NCBI GenBank assembly: GCA_947503105.1
Contig: CANNCM010000008.1
Coordinates: 1-50,061, forward strand
DNA from: an uncultured Flavobacteriaceae bacterium
GTDB lineage: Bacteria > Bacteroidota > Bacteroidia > Flavobacteriales > Flavobacteriaceae
Length of the DNA: 50,061 bases
Direction: 5' to 3'
Every line of letters starts with the position of its first letter. Within the stretch, counting starts at the first letter, position 1. Of this stretch, positions 7,502 through 16,800 are shown in pieces. Made by a program: the position numbers and the translations under genes. The notes below the pieces were generated by a model. It was not told where the DNA came from, did not search any database, and worked only from the letters and a program-made list of their open reading frames with translations.

Positions 7502-8719
7502 ATGAATTATAAAGCAACAACATCTTGGATGTTTTCTAGACTTCCAATGTATCAACAGCAAGGCGGAGCAGCTTATAAAAAAGATTTGAGTCGAACTCTA
7601 AAGTTGGCCGCTCAATTGAATCATCCTGAGCGGAAATTTAAAGCTGTGCACGTAGGCGGAACAAACGGCAAAGGATCTACTGCACATATGATTGCAGCTG
7701 TTCTTCAAGAATCAGGATATAAAGTTGGTCTTTATACTTCGCCACATTTGAAAGATTTTCGCGAGCGTATCAGAGTTAATGGAGCATTAGTCTCAGAGCA
7801 ATTTGTTGTAGAATTTATAGCCCATCATAAATCGTTTTTGGAACAATATCAACTTTCATTTTTTGAAATGACCGTAGGCATGGCTTTTTCATATTTTGAA
7901 AAAGAAAAAGTTGATATTGCTGTAGTTGAAGTTGGTCTTGGAGGGCGTTTAGATTCTACAAATATTATTGCACCAGAAGTGTCTGTCATTACTAATATTG
8001 GCTTAGATCACACCCAATTTTTGGGAGATACTTTGCAGGAGATTGCTAAAGAAAAAGCTGGTATCATAAAAAAAAATACACCCATTGTCATTGGAGAAAC
8101 TCAAGAAGAAATACAATCTATTTTTAGGCAAAAAGCAAATACTTTGAATGCTGAAATTTATTTTGCTGATGTGTCTGTACATAGAACATGTGCTAGTAGT
8201 CTTCAAGGGAGTTATCAGCAAAAAAATATCAAAACGACACTTCAAACTTTAAAGCTTTTACAAGGAAGAGGCTACAAGATCAGCGAAGAACATATTCAAA
8301 AGGGTTTGTTGAATGTACAAAAAAATACAGGTTTACGAGGGCGTTGGGAAGTGCTATCGGAAACTCCTAAAATAATATGTGATACAGCTCATAACAAAGA
8401 GGGGTTGAGTTTGGTTTTAAATCAACTTCAAAATCAGTCCTATAAATCTTTGCATATTGTCCTAGGAATGGTACGAGATAAATCTGTTGAACGTTTGCTG
8501 AGCTTATTTCCTACAAACGCTACCTATTACTTTTGTAAGCCAGATATTCCAAGGGGGTTAGATACTGAAGAATTAGCACAAATTTTTATTTCCAAAGGGT
8601 ATTTTGGTCAAAGGTATTCTTCTGTGAATGAGGCACTTGTTGCCGCAAAACAAGCTGCATCATTAGAGGATATAATTTTTGTTGGAGGCAGTACTTTTGT
8701 TGTGGCAGAAGTGCTATAA
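7502..8719 (+). CDS. folC: Folylpolyglutamate synthase / dihydrofolate synthase
   Basis: FolC adds glutamate to dihydropteroate and to folates in an ATP-dependent reaction of the cytoplasm. The 405-residue length fits the family. The P-loop GTNGKGS lies at residues 53-59, followed by the folate-binding loop motif GLYTSPHLKDFRERI. Further Mur-ligase family signatures are VVEVGLGGRLDSTN, SVITNIGLDHTQFLG with EKAGIIK, and a C-terminal GRWEVL...DTAHNKEG segment. The ATG abuts the tonB stop codon with no gap, so it is probably translated from the same transcript. tRNA-Val(UAC) follows after 61 bases under its own promoter. Whether it has both synthase activities cannot be settled from the sequence. 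Confidence 0.93.
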   Translation: MNYKATTSWMFSRLPMYQQQGGAAYKKDLSRTLKLAAQLNHPERKFKAVHVGGTNGKGSTAHMIAAVLQESGYKVGLYTSPHLKDFRERIRVNGALVSEQFVVEFIAHHKSFLEQYQLSFFEMTVGMAFSYFEKEKVDIAVVEVGLGGRLDSTNIIAPEVSVITNIGLDHTQFLGDTLQEIAKEKAGIIKKNTPIVIGETQEEIQSIFRQKANTLNAEIYFADVSVHRTCASSLQGSYQQKNIKTTLQTLKLLQGRGYKISEEHIQKGLLNVQKNTGLRGRWEVLSETPKIICDTAHNKEGLSLVLNQLQNQSYKSLHIVLGMVRDKSVERLLSLFPTNATYYFCKPDIPRGLDTEELAQIFISKGYFGQRYSSVNEALVAAKQAASLEDIIFVGGSTFVVAEVL

Positions 8720-8737
8720 ATTTTACTAAAAATTCTT

Positions 8738-8766
8738 TTGTGAAAAGAAAAACTAGTCTATATTTG
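8738..8766 (+). promoter_or_regulatory. Promoter of tRNA-Val(UAC)
   Basis: TTG at 8738-8740 (in a TTTTG context), an 18-base spacer and TATATTTG at 8759-8766 match the Bacteroidota promoter pattern exactly. The expected transcription start falls about 8 bases before the mature tRNA at 8781. Confidence 0.7.
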
Positions 8767-8780
8767 CAAACCAATTGATA

Positions 8781-8855
8781 GGGCGCGTAGCTCAGTTGGT
8801 TCAGAGCACCTGGTTTACACCCAGGGGGTCAGGGGTTCGAATCCCTTCGCGCCCA
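8781..8855 (+). tRNA. tRNA-Val (anticodon UAC)
   Basis: A complete cloverleaf can be drawn. The acceptor stem GGGCGCG pairs with CGCGCCC (8848-8854). The anticodon stem CCTGG/CCAGG encloses the loop TTTACAC with anticodon TAC at 8816-8818. The T arm AGGGG-TTCGAAT-CCCTT is at 8831-8847 and the discriminator A at 8855. The 3' CCA is not encoded; the sequence continues CAA. Confidence 0.95.
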
Positions 8856-8857
8856 CA

Positions 8858-8890
8858 AAAAAAACCTCACTTTCTAAGTGGGGTTTTTTG
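8858..8890. terminator. Bidirectional terminator between tRNA-Val and the small membrane gene
   Basis: CCTCACTT and AAGTGGGG form an 8-pair stem (one G-T pair) flanked by an A-run on the left and a T-run on the right, so it can stop transcription from both sides. The stop codon of the minus-strand small membrane protein (8874-8876) lies inside the loop, so the last residues of that protein are encoded by the hairpin. Confidence 0.75.
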
Positions 8891-9149
8891 TTTCAATTTT
8901 GCCTAAAAAGGTTAAAATAATTATACCGACACCAAATAATAATTCAATTGATGCAAATGGTTTAAACTCTTCAAAAGGAAAGGTATTTACACATCCACTA
9001 GTTGCAAAAAGAAAACCATATATATACCAAAATACTTTTTTGTATTTCCATTTTTTTTCTTCAGAAACTCGCATCATACGGAGTGAACAAAAGTGAATTA
9101 TAGCAATGGTAAGAATTACAATAATAAAGATAAGCAGTCCTTTGGTCAT
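8874..9149 (-). CDS. Small integral membrane protein of unknown function
   Basis: This 91-residue protein is not one I recognise. It has three hydrophobic segments, at about residues 4-24, 38-56 and 68-87, which look like membrane helices. The loop between the first two is strongly basic (RMMRVSEEKKWKYKKV), so that side probably faces the cytoplasm. Two or three cysteines are present but do not form a known motif. It lies downstream of pdhC on the same strand but beyond a terminator, so it may have its own promoter. Its reading frame is bounded by terminators on both sides, which supports a real, separately expressed gene. Confidence 0.65.
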   Translation of the reverse strand: MTKGLLIFIIVILTIAIIHFCSLRMMRVSEEKKWKYKKVFWYIYGFLFATSGCVNTFPFEEFKPFASIELLFGVGIIILTFLGKIETKNPT

Positions 9150-9178
9150 GATGGTTTAAATTTATTTTTCTAAAATAG

Positions 9179-9218
9179 CAAAAAAAAAGCCCGCTTATAT
9201 AAAGCAGGCTTTTTTTTA
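9179..9218. terminator. Terminator after pdhC, probably bidirectional
   Basis: AAAAGCCCGCTT pairs with AAGCAGGCTTTT (one mismatch) around a short AT loop. An A-run precedes it and a T-run follows. It lies 12 bases after the pdhC stop codon (minus strand), before the small membrane gene. Confidence 0.75.
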
Positions 9219-9229
9219 ATGTATAAATC

Positions 9230-10870
9230 TTAAACCAACATCGTAACTGGGTTTTCAATAAAACCTTTTAAGGTTTGTAGAAAAGCTGCTCCAGTTGCGC
9301 CATCGACAGTTCTGTGGTCACATGCTAATGTAAGTTTCATGGTATTTCCAACTGCAATTTGTCCGTTTTTAACTACTGGCTTTTGCACAATTGAACCAAC
9401 CGAAAGTATTGCTGAGTTGGGCTGATTGATGATAGAAGTAAAACTTTCTATACCAAACATTCCAAGATTGGAAATTGTAAACGTACTGCCTTCCATTTCT
9501 TGTGGAGTGAGTTTTTTGTTTCGCGCTCGCCCTGCAAAATCTCGAACTGCCGCACCAATTTGTGGTAGTGATTGTTCGTTAGCAAATTTTACAACAGGAA
9601 CAACAAGTCCATCTTCTACAGCAACAGCAACACCAATATGGACATGATTATTGAGTTTCATTCGGTCGTCAAACCATTGTGAATTGACTTGTGGATGCTG
9701 TCGCAGTGCCAAAGCACAGGCCTTCACTACAATATCATTAAAAGATATTTTTGTATCGGGGATAGAGTTGAATTGCTGACGGAACGCAATTGCATTGTCC
9801 ATATCAAACTCTACAGCTAGATAATAATGAGGTGCCGAAAATTTGGATTCACCCAAGCGCTTAGCGATAACCTTGCGCATTTGAGAGTGCTTAATTTCAT
9901 CAAAGTCTTCTTGGCCACTCGCAACAAATTTCGCAACAGGGGTTGTAGCAACAGAACTTGCAGGAGTAAAATTCTCAACATCTCTTTTGATGATGCGGCC
10001 ATTTTCTCCACTTCCTTGAACTTGATGCAATGGTATTCCTTTTTCTTCAGCAATTCTCTTGGCCAATGGCGAAATAAATATTCTGCCATTATTTGAATTG
10101 ACTATTGGAGTTTCTACTGTAGGTTTTGAAGCGAATTCTTTCTTAGCAGGAGCCGGTTTTGGCGTTTCTACAACAGATGCTACAGGAGCAGCTTCTGCAA
10201 TAGTTTCTGTCGCTGGAGGACTAGCTGTAAAATTGTTTGCTACTGCGCTGACGTCTGTTCCTTCTGGACCAATAATGGCAAGAAGATCATCTACTTTAGC
10301 AGTATCACCAACGGCCAGACCTGTATAAAGTAAGGTGCCTTCGTTGAAAGATTCAAACTCCATGGTTGCTTTGTCTGTTTCTATTTCGGCAAGAATATCT
10401 CCCTCTTCAACAAAATCTCCAATATTTTTGAGCCAGCTTGCGACTGTTCCTTCTTCCATGGTGTCACTTAAGCGTGGCATTGTGACGACAACGACTCCGT
10501 CGGGGAGTTCAGTTGGGGAGCTATTTTCTGTTTGATTTTCTTTTTCGCTAACTTTTTCTGTTTCTATTGACTCATTTTCAACAGAGGTGGTTGCAGATGT
10601 TCCTCCATCTAGCAGTCCAGAAATGTCTTCTCCTTCTTCACCAATAATAGCCAACAGTGCGTCAACTTTGGTCGTTTCGCCTTCTTGGACACCAATATGC
10701 AGCAGTGTACCCTCATTGAAAGACTCAAACTCCATGGTCGCTTTATCAGTTTCGATTTCAGCTAGGATGTCACCTTCTTCAATTCGGTCCCCTACATTTT
10801 TCAGCCAGCTTGCAACGGTACCTTCTTCCATGGTATCGCTAAGGCGTGGCATGTTTACTACTATTGCCAT
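9230..10870 (-). CDS. pdhC: Pyruvate dehydrogenase E2, dihydrolipoyllysine acetyltransferase
   Basis: This 546-residue protein is the acetyltransferase core of the pyruvate dehydrogenase complex, which passes the acetyl group from E1 to CoA. It has two N-terminal lipoyl domains (about residues 1-80 and 127-205), each with the lipoylation motif ETDKATMEF; the modified lysines would be K43 and K167. Alanine/proline-rich linkers lead to a peripheral-subunit binding domain (about 263-299, ISPLAKRIAEEKGI). The catalytic domain then ends with DHRTVDGA (H519, D523). The two lipoyl domains share the same 18-residue block MPRLSDTMEEGTVASWLK and look like a recent duplication. It starts four bases after the pdhA stop codon, so the two are co-transcribed. 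The E1-beta and E3 subunit genes are not in the window. Confidence 0.95.
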   Translation of the reverse strand: MAIVVNMPRLSDTMEEGTVASWLKNVGDRIEEGDILAEIETDKATMEFESFNEGTLLHIGVQEGETTKVDALLAIIGEEGEDISGLLDGGTSATTSVENESIETEKVSEKENQTENSSPTELPDGVVVVTMPRLSDTMEEGTVASWLKNIGDFVEEGDILAEIETDKATMEFESFNEGTLLYTGLAVGDTAKVDDLLAIIGPEGTDVSAVANNFTASPPATETIAEAAPVASVVETPKPAPAKKEFASKPTVETPIVNSNNGRIFISPLAKRIAEEKGIPLHQVQGSGENGRIIKRDVENFTPASSVATTPVAKFVASGQEDFDEIKHSQMRKVIAKRLGESKFSAPHYYLAVEFDMDNAIAFRQQFNSIPDTKISFNDIVVKACALALRQHPQVNSQWFDDRMKLNNHVHIGVAVAVEDGLVVPVVKFANEQSLPQIGAAVRDFAGRARNKKLTPQEMEGSTFTISNLGMFGIESFTSIINQPNSAILSVGSIVQKPVVKNGQIAVGNTMKLTLACDHRTVDGATGAAFLQTLKGFIENPVTMLV

Positions 10871-10873
10871 AAT

Positions 10874-11872
10874 TTATACTTTATGTTCTAAAAATGGGTA
10901 ATTTTCTTGTTCGTACACTACGTCGTACATGAGACTTTTTTCTGGGAAAGGCGATTCTTCTGCAAATTTCTCACATTCTGAAACAAGACCTTTTACACGT
11001 TTGTCAATTTCTTTAATCTCTTCTTCCGTAGCGTAATTTTTTTCTAAAATAGTATTTTTTACTTGTGTGATAGGATCAATTTTTTGATACTCTTTCACTT
11101 CGTCTTTTGTTCTATAATGTTGTGCATCACTCATAGAGTGCCCTCTATAACGGTAGGTTTTCATTTCTAGAAATGTGGGCCCATCTCCACGTCTAGCACG
11201 TTGTATGGCTTCGTCAAAAGCTTCAGCCACCTTTACAGGGTTCATGCCATCTACAGGACCACATGGCATTTCATAACCTAATCCTAATTTCCAAATATCG
11301 GTGTGATTTGCAGTGCGTTCTACAGAAGTTCCCATGGCATAACCATTATTTTCACAAACAAAAACTACCGGGAGTTTCCAATTCATGGCCATATTAAATG
11401 TTTCGTGTAGAGACCCTTGTCGAGCTGCACCATCACCAAAATAACAAAGAGTTACACCACCAGTTTCATTGTATTTATCTCCAAAGGCCATTCCTGCTCC
11501 TAATGGAATTTGACCACCAACTATTCCATGGCCTCCATAAAATCCATGTTCTTTAGAAAAGATATGCATTGAACCACCTAGACCCTGAGAGGTTCCAGTT
11601 GCCTTTCCATACAATTCTGCCATGACACGACGAGGATCGACCCCCATGCCAATGGGTTGAACGTGATTTCTGTAGGCAGTAATCATTTTATCTTTTGAAA
11701 GATCCATTGCATGAAGTGCGCCCGCCAATACGGCTTCTTGACCATTATAAAGGTGTAAAAAACCTCTCACTTTTTGTTGAATATAGACTGCAGCGAGCTT
11801 ATCTTCAAACTTTCGCCAGAAGAACATATTTTCGTACCAGTCTAGGTAAGTTTCTTTGGTAATTTCTTGCAT
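10874..11872 (-). CDS. pdhA: Pyruvate dehydrogenase E1 component, alpha subunit
   Basis: PdhA, with a beta subunit, carries out the thiamine-diphosphate-dependent decarboxylation of pyruvate and reductive acetylation of lipoyl-E2. The length (332 residues) is normal. The ThDP-binding motif runs from GDG at residues 146-148 to NN at 175-176 (CYFGDGAARQGS...VFVCENN). The later loop YRYRGHSMSD matches the phosphorylation-loop region of E1-alpha proteins and contacts ThDP. The E1-beta partner is not adjacent, so it must be encoded elsewhere; the next gene is E2. The ATG at 11872 follows a promoter-like sequence in the 137-base gap after cdd. Confidence 0.95.
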   Translation of the reverse strand: MQEITKETYLDWYENMFFWRKFEDKLAAVYIQQKVRGFLHLYNGQEAVLAGALHAMDLSKDKMITAYRNHVQPIGMGVDPRRVMAELYGKATGTSQGLGGSMHIFSKEHGFYGGHGIVGGQIPLGAGMAFGDKYNETGGVTLCYFGDGAARQGSLHETFNMAMNWKLPVVFVCENNGYAMGTSVERTANHTDIWKLGLGYEMPCGPVDGMNPVKVAEAFDEAIQRARRGDGPTFLEMKTYRYRGHSMSDAQHYRTKDEVKEYQKIDPITQVKNTILEKNYATEEEIKEIDKRVKGLVSECEKFAEESPFPEKSLMYDVVYEQENYPFLEHKV

Positions 11873-11901
11873 GATTTTACATGATGTTAGTATCCTAATT
11901 G

Positions 11902-11930
11902 CAAAAGTAATACTTTGATTGATAACCTAA
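11902..11930 (-). promoter_or_regulatory. Probable promoter of pdhA-pdhC
   Basis: On the minus strand TACTTTTG (11909-11902) matches the TAnnTTTG -7 box. A TTA (11930-11928) stands 18 bases upstream in place of the usual TTG. The leader to the pdhA ATG would be about 20-25 bases. Confidence 0.4.
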
Positions 11931-12009
11931 AAAGAGTAAGAGTTAATTTTTTATCGAAATCGTTGTAGTTTTTGCTGTGTCAAGCATTTAATTCTTATGA
12001 CGGTTAAAA

Positions 12010-12492
12010 TTAAAGTACCGATTTATCAAAAATCAGAGGGAGAATATTTTCAATTGAAGCAGAGTGTGCAATTGGTCCTTCTGTACCCATAAAATAAAGT
12101 TCAATTGGGGTGTCTTGTAGTGTTTCATATTCCATAAGGGCTTGTCTGCATCCTCCACAGGGTGGAATGGGGGTACTGGTTTTTTTATAAGTGGAACCTG
12201 CACTAATGGCCATTCTTAAAATAGTTTCGTTTGGATACTTGGAATGCGCATAAAAAACAGCTGTTCTTTCGGCGCACAACCCCGACGGATATGCAGCATT
12301 TTCCTGATTATTTCCAGATATGATTTCACCATTACTAAGTTCCAAAGCGGCACCAACTAAAAAATTGGAATATGGAGCGTGTGCTTTCAATCGCGCCACA
12401 TGGGCATTGTGCATCAGTTCTTGAATATTTTTTGGTAATTCATCTAAAGATTCAAACGCATTGATGTGACACTCAATCTTTAATTTTTTCAT
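12010..12492 (-). CDS. cdd: Cytidine deaminase
   Basis: This 160-residue enzyme hydrolyses cytidine and deoxycytidine to uridine and deoxyuridine in pyrimidine salvage. It has the zinc-binding motifs of the homotetrameric cytidine deaminases: CAER with Cys73 and the proton-shuttling Glu75, and PCGGC with Cys112 and Cys115. The substrate-binding segment YSNFLVGAAL precedes them. An extra N-terminal stretch of about 30 residues is longer than in the shortest homologues. It lies between porV and pdhA on the same strand, 48 bases after porV. The link to secretion genes is probably positional rather than functional. Confidence 0.94.
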   Translation of the reverse strand: MKKLKIECHINAFESLDELPKNIQELMHNAHVARLKAHAPYSNFLVGAALELSNGEIISGNNQENAAYPSGLCAERTAVFYAHSKYPNETILRMAISAGSTYKKTSTPIPPCGGCRQALMEYETLQDTPIELYFMGTEGPIAHSASIENILPLIFDKSVL

Positions 12493-12540
12493 TTTTAATT
12501 GATAAATGGGTTAAAAATTAGCGGTTATGTTTGGCTAATT

Positions 12541-13827
12541 TTAATATTCAACATATTCGCCATCTCCAAAGTTGAACGCCAAAGAAAAACGAAGGGTGTT
12601 TTCTAGCGGACTTTGTACATTGGCTGCCGAAAATAAATACGACAAATCAATATCGATGGTGGAGTATTTGAATCCAGCGCCTAATGAGAAAAACTTTCGT
12701 GCGCCTTTTAATTCATTTTCATTAAAAAATCCTGCGCGCAAAGCAAATGAATCTTGGTATAAATATTCTGCACTCAAGGCCCAAGTAAATTCGTCTAATT
12801 CTTCGCTAAACCCTCCTGGGGCATCGCCAAAAGATTGAAAAACACCTTTTACAAAACTCACGTTTGGATCTTGACCTTCTATGATTACATTGCTATTGAC
12901 CACAGAACCACGAGTGTCTGTATCTGCTGGTGTTGTCCCATTTTCTGGATCATAAACGCCGTTTCCATTTTTGTCAGTATAGTTGTATTCTGTACCGTAA
13001 ATTGGTGGAGTTGGTACAAGTAGTTTAGTGACTTCAGCAGTGACGCTAACTTTATTGTAGGAATCAAAAATAAAATCGAAACCTCCGCCCAATCTTAAAT
13101 TTGTTGGCAGAAAATTTTCTCGTCCTGCATCATCATATTTGAGTTTTGGGCCTAAGTTTTGAATGGCAAAACCAGCGCGCCAGCGGCCATTAAAATCATT
13201 GTATGCTTGCTCTTCGCTTTGGTAGTACCCTGCAATGTCTACACCAAAAGAACTTGCAGATTTCGCATTAGCATCTAAGGCCTGAATTTTCAAGTCGGAA
13301 CGTAAATAACGAAGCGCTACCGCCATAGAAAATTGGTCGGATAGTCGCAATGAATAAGACGCATCTAGCGTGAGTTCGTTTGGTTTTTCTATTAGTGCTT
13401 CTGAAAATTCATCTGCACGCAATTCAATTTCACCAAGCGAAAAGTACTTGAAACTTGCCGCAAAAGCGCTGCGTTCATTAATTCTATTGAAATACGTTAC
13501 ATTTCCTAGAAAAATATCATTGACCAATTTGCTAAGGTATGGTGTGTAACTTATTGCTATTCCAGATTTTGCTTCAGAAAATGCATACTTTGAAGGGTTC
13601 CATTGTTGTGAGTAGGCATCTACAGAAGTAGCTACTCCCATATCTCCAAGTGCTGCGGCACGAGCATCGGAAGCAATTAATAGAAATGGAACGCCTGTTG
13701 TGATCACTCTTGAGTCTTGGTTGGGGATTATTGTGGTTTGACCAAAAAGGGCATTAGAAAGTATTAAAACAAATACTGCAATAATATTTCGTAAATTTTG
13801 GTGGGTTGTATTTGAAAATTCTAGCAT
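12541..13827 (-). CDS. porV: Type IX secretion outer-membrane protein PorV
   Basis: PorV (also called LptO) is an outer-membrane beta-barrel of the FadL type. It collects substrates from the type IX translocon and presents them to the sortase PorU. From the ATG at 13827 the protein has 428 residues with a signal peptide ending near NALFGQ. The conserved start of the mature protein follows: VPFLLIASDARAAALGDMGVATSVDAYSQQWNP, quoted here only for its key DARAAALGDMG core. The rest alternates in amphipathic strands and ends in an aromatic/acidic tail. A TTG 24 bases upstream would add residues before the signal peptide, so the ATG is preferred. It lies 37 bases downstream of porU, in the order typical of Flavobacteriia. 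Confidence 0.93.
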   Translation of the reverse strand: MLEFSNTTHQNLRNIIAVFVLILSNALFGQTTIIPNQDSRVITTGVPFLLIASDARAAALGDMGVATSVDAYSQQWNPSKYAFSEAKSGIAISYTPYLSKLVNDIFLGNVTYFNRINERSAFAASFKYFSLGEIELRADEFSEALIEKPNELTLDASYSLRLSDQFSMAVALRYLRSDLKIQALDANAKSASSFGVDIAGYYQSEEQAYNDFNGRWRAGFAIQNLGPKLKYDDAGRENFLPTNLRLGGGFDFIFDSYNKVSVTAEVTKLLVPTPPIYGTEYNYTDKNGNGVYDPENGTTPADTDTRGSVVNSNVIIEGQDPNVSFVKGVFQSFGDAPGGFSEELDEFTWALSAEYLYQDSFALRAGFFNENELKGARKFFSLGAGFKYSTIDIDLSYLFSAANVQSPLENTLRFSLAFNFGDGEYVEY

Positions 13828-13864
13828 GTCTAACTTTTGGATTTGTAACAAATATAAGTTTTTA

Positions 13865-16800
13865 TTAAAGGATTACAAGTTTTTCAATTTTTTCAGTTGC
13901 GAGTCCTGTTGATGGGGATTTTACGCTTAATTTATAAATATATACACCTTTTCCAATTTTATTGCCAAAATCATCTGTTCCATCCCAACTAATATCTCGA
14001 GATAAAGCACCACCGCCATTTCCTGTATTGGTTTGAGTATTTATCGTTTTTACTAATTTTCCTGAAACGGTGAATATTTGTATTGAAACGTTTAAAAGCC
14101 CAGAACTATTGTGGTTGAACCAAAATTCTGTATAGTTTATAAATGGATTTGGATAATTTAACACATTTGTAAGCTCTAAACTTTGGTCTTCATCGAAAAC
14201 AATAAATTGAATTTCTTTTGTTGAAGCGTTGTTGTAAACATCCCAAGCTTTTAAAGAAATTGTGTGTAAACCAGGGTTCAAATTTCTGAATGGATAGCTC
14301 AAGCTTCCGCTTTGGTAGCTATCAACATCAGCAACATAATAAGCGTTCAAAATAAAAGGATTTGTTTCATCGCCATCTAGAATAGCCACAATATCGTGGC
14401 CAATGCCACTTGCTGTATTTATACCATTTTCGTCGTATAGATTGGCCAATAGCGTTGGATTTTCGTTGGTTATTCCTCCAGAAACAAAACTTTCATCGTT
14501 CATAAAAAGTTCGATGGTGGGGCCAATATTATCTTCTGCTGCGTTCAAATTTACACCCCCAATTTTGATGTCAAAATTATGTCCACGCTGGTCGGTTAGT
14601 GGATTTTCAGTTTTTGAATATAGGCTTATTTTTCCATTTCCTACAGGGACAATAATATCTCTTGGGACAATAAAATTGATTTCAAAAGTTCCATTTTCTA
14701 CAGATGCTTGCCCTCTAAAAATGACTTCACCCATAGCCTCATAGTCCATAACAATGAGCTGTCCATTTTCTGTAGTTCCATCGTTGCCTAATGTGCTGCG
14801 CTGAATGTTTTTATCAAAAATTGTTGCAGTCAATGTTCCAGAATAATTACTCAAAATTGTTCCTTGTTCATCTGCAACATAACCTTCAATTTTTGCAGCA
14901 CTGAGGGCTTGTAATTCTTGATTGGTTGTTGCAACATCTTCATCATTAATTTTTGTTACAACTATTTCTGGTTTGGCAAGAGGTAATTTTAGCGCAGGAT
15001 CTCCAATGTAGAATACCAATCGGCGTTGCGTATTATTGGTTACATTGGGGTCATTTTTTGTTAAGCGCAATGCCTCTGCCATGCTGATGTTTTGGGTGTT
15101 GTTGTAGTCAAATAAATATTGACTAAGCGTGGTGCTAAATTGAATTCCTACACTAATAAATATTTGTCTTGTAGTGGTAATCAAACTAATGGCACCTCCA
15201 ATTTTGTTCCAATAAAGGTATTCTCCAGCTGTTGGCCGTAGTGGGTTGTCAAATTTTGTAAACTCGCATGTCACAGTAACAAAACAGTTCAGTTTGTTTG
15301 GGTTGTTGAGTTCTTGGGCGTTAATTTTATCAAAAACACGTTCTTGAGCAAGCCCATCTTCTCCACCATGACCAAAATATGTTACGGCCACTGCACCAAC
15401 TTCCAAAGCGTCAAAAATAGCGTCATTGACTTGTGGGTATCGTGCACCTCCAGAAGACGTTTCTTGTTGGAAAGCATCGGCATGAATTTTCTTTATATTT
15501 AAAAATGGTTTTGAGGCCTTGACATCTTCTGCAATAAGATCGGTGGTCTCTTGTATAGACTTGTCCGAAAGCTTATCAACATCATCGGAAATTAAGAGAA
15601 AATTATTTCGCCAACTTCCGTATGCATTTTTATTGTAATAAGATTCAATTTTATTTACCATTTCTTGTGCGCGTTGAGGGGTTTCTGCCAAGATTCTACC
15701 AACGGCAATATCGAGTTTATCTGCATTAAGCATCGCACCTTCACTATCGTCCATCATACCAAAAAAATCGTCTGATATGAAAGAGTTTGTCAAGCTAAAA
15801 CTGTTTGTTGAAAGCCAAGAAGGAGCTGCATTGGTATTGTTAGAAATTCTGTTTTTATAATCAAAAGACGCATCACCAAACATACAAAGATACTTTAGAC
15901 GATGGTTTGAGTTGCTGGCGTTGTCATATACATATTTCACAAAATTTCTGATTCCTGCTATATCTTGCATGCCAGAACTGAATTCTAAATAAATGGATTC
16001 TAGAGTCACCACTTTTACATTGAGATTGTTTTTTGTGCTGTTTATTCTGGCCAGTTGCTCTGCTTGATTTTGTAAAAAACGAGGGGTTATAATAAGGTAA
16101 TCTATATCTTGAAACTGCCCTTGAGCGTTTAGAAAAATGGTCCCCTTTAAATCTTGATTTTGTACCACTCTGGCTGCAAGTAGCGTTGGTGTGTAAGCAT
16201 CAGAAATATCTACCGTTTGAAATGTCTTTTCTGAACCTAAAGTAGTTTTAAAACTGAATTCTGAATCATTATTTGCATTTTGATAAAACACAGGATTATA
16301 AGGATTTGTAACATCCCAAACTTCAGAAATATTTGAAGCATTTGAAACTATAAATTCGCCAATACCACTCATTGTAGACATGGCATTGTGTTTGAATTGA
16401 AATTGTTGCCCCAAAGAAGTGAGTTCGCATTCGGCTTCAATAGAAATATAATCCAAATAAGCTTTTGCCGATGGATTCCCATTATTGTTGTAATTGAGAT
16501 CGATAGTGACCGAGCTGGAGCTGCTATTGAAGTCTCCATTAAAAACAGCTTCGGTGCCCAAAATACCATAATCAATAGCGCCAAATGAGAGCGTATTTAG
16601 TAGGTTTCCATTAGCGTTTACCTCCATAGAAGTGTTGGATTCTGCTGCGGCTGCAGTATAAATTTTGAGTTTCAATGGACTTTGAGTAACAAGATTTGGA
16701 AACTCGAAAGAGAACGACCTTGCATTTTCGAAATAGAAACGATGACCAAACCATCGTCTTCCCATTTGACCTATGTTGTAGTCGTCTGTTTCAACAAATT

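Noticed and set aside
9817-10901. Several frames of 66-104 codons opposite or within pdhC
   Set aside because: They are shadows of a well-supported E2 gene; the composition follows the real gene's codon pattern.
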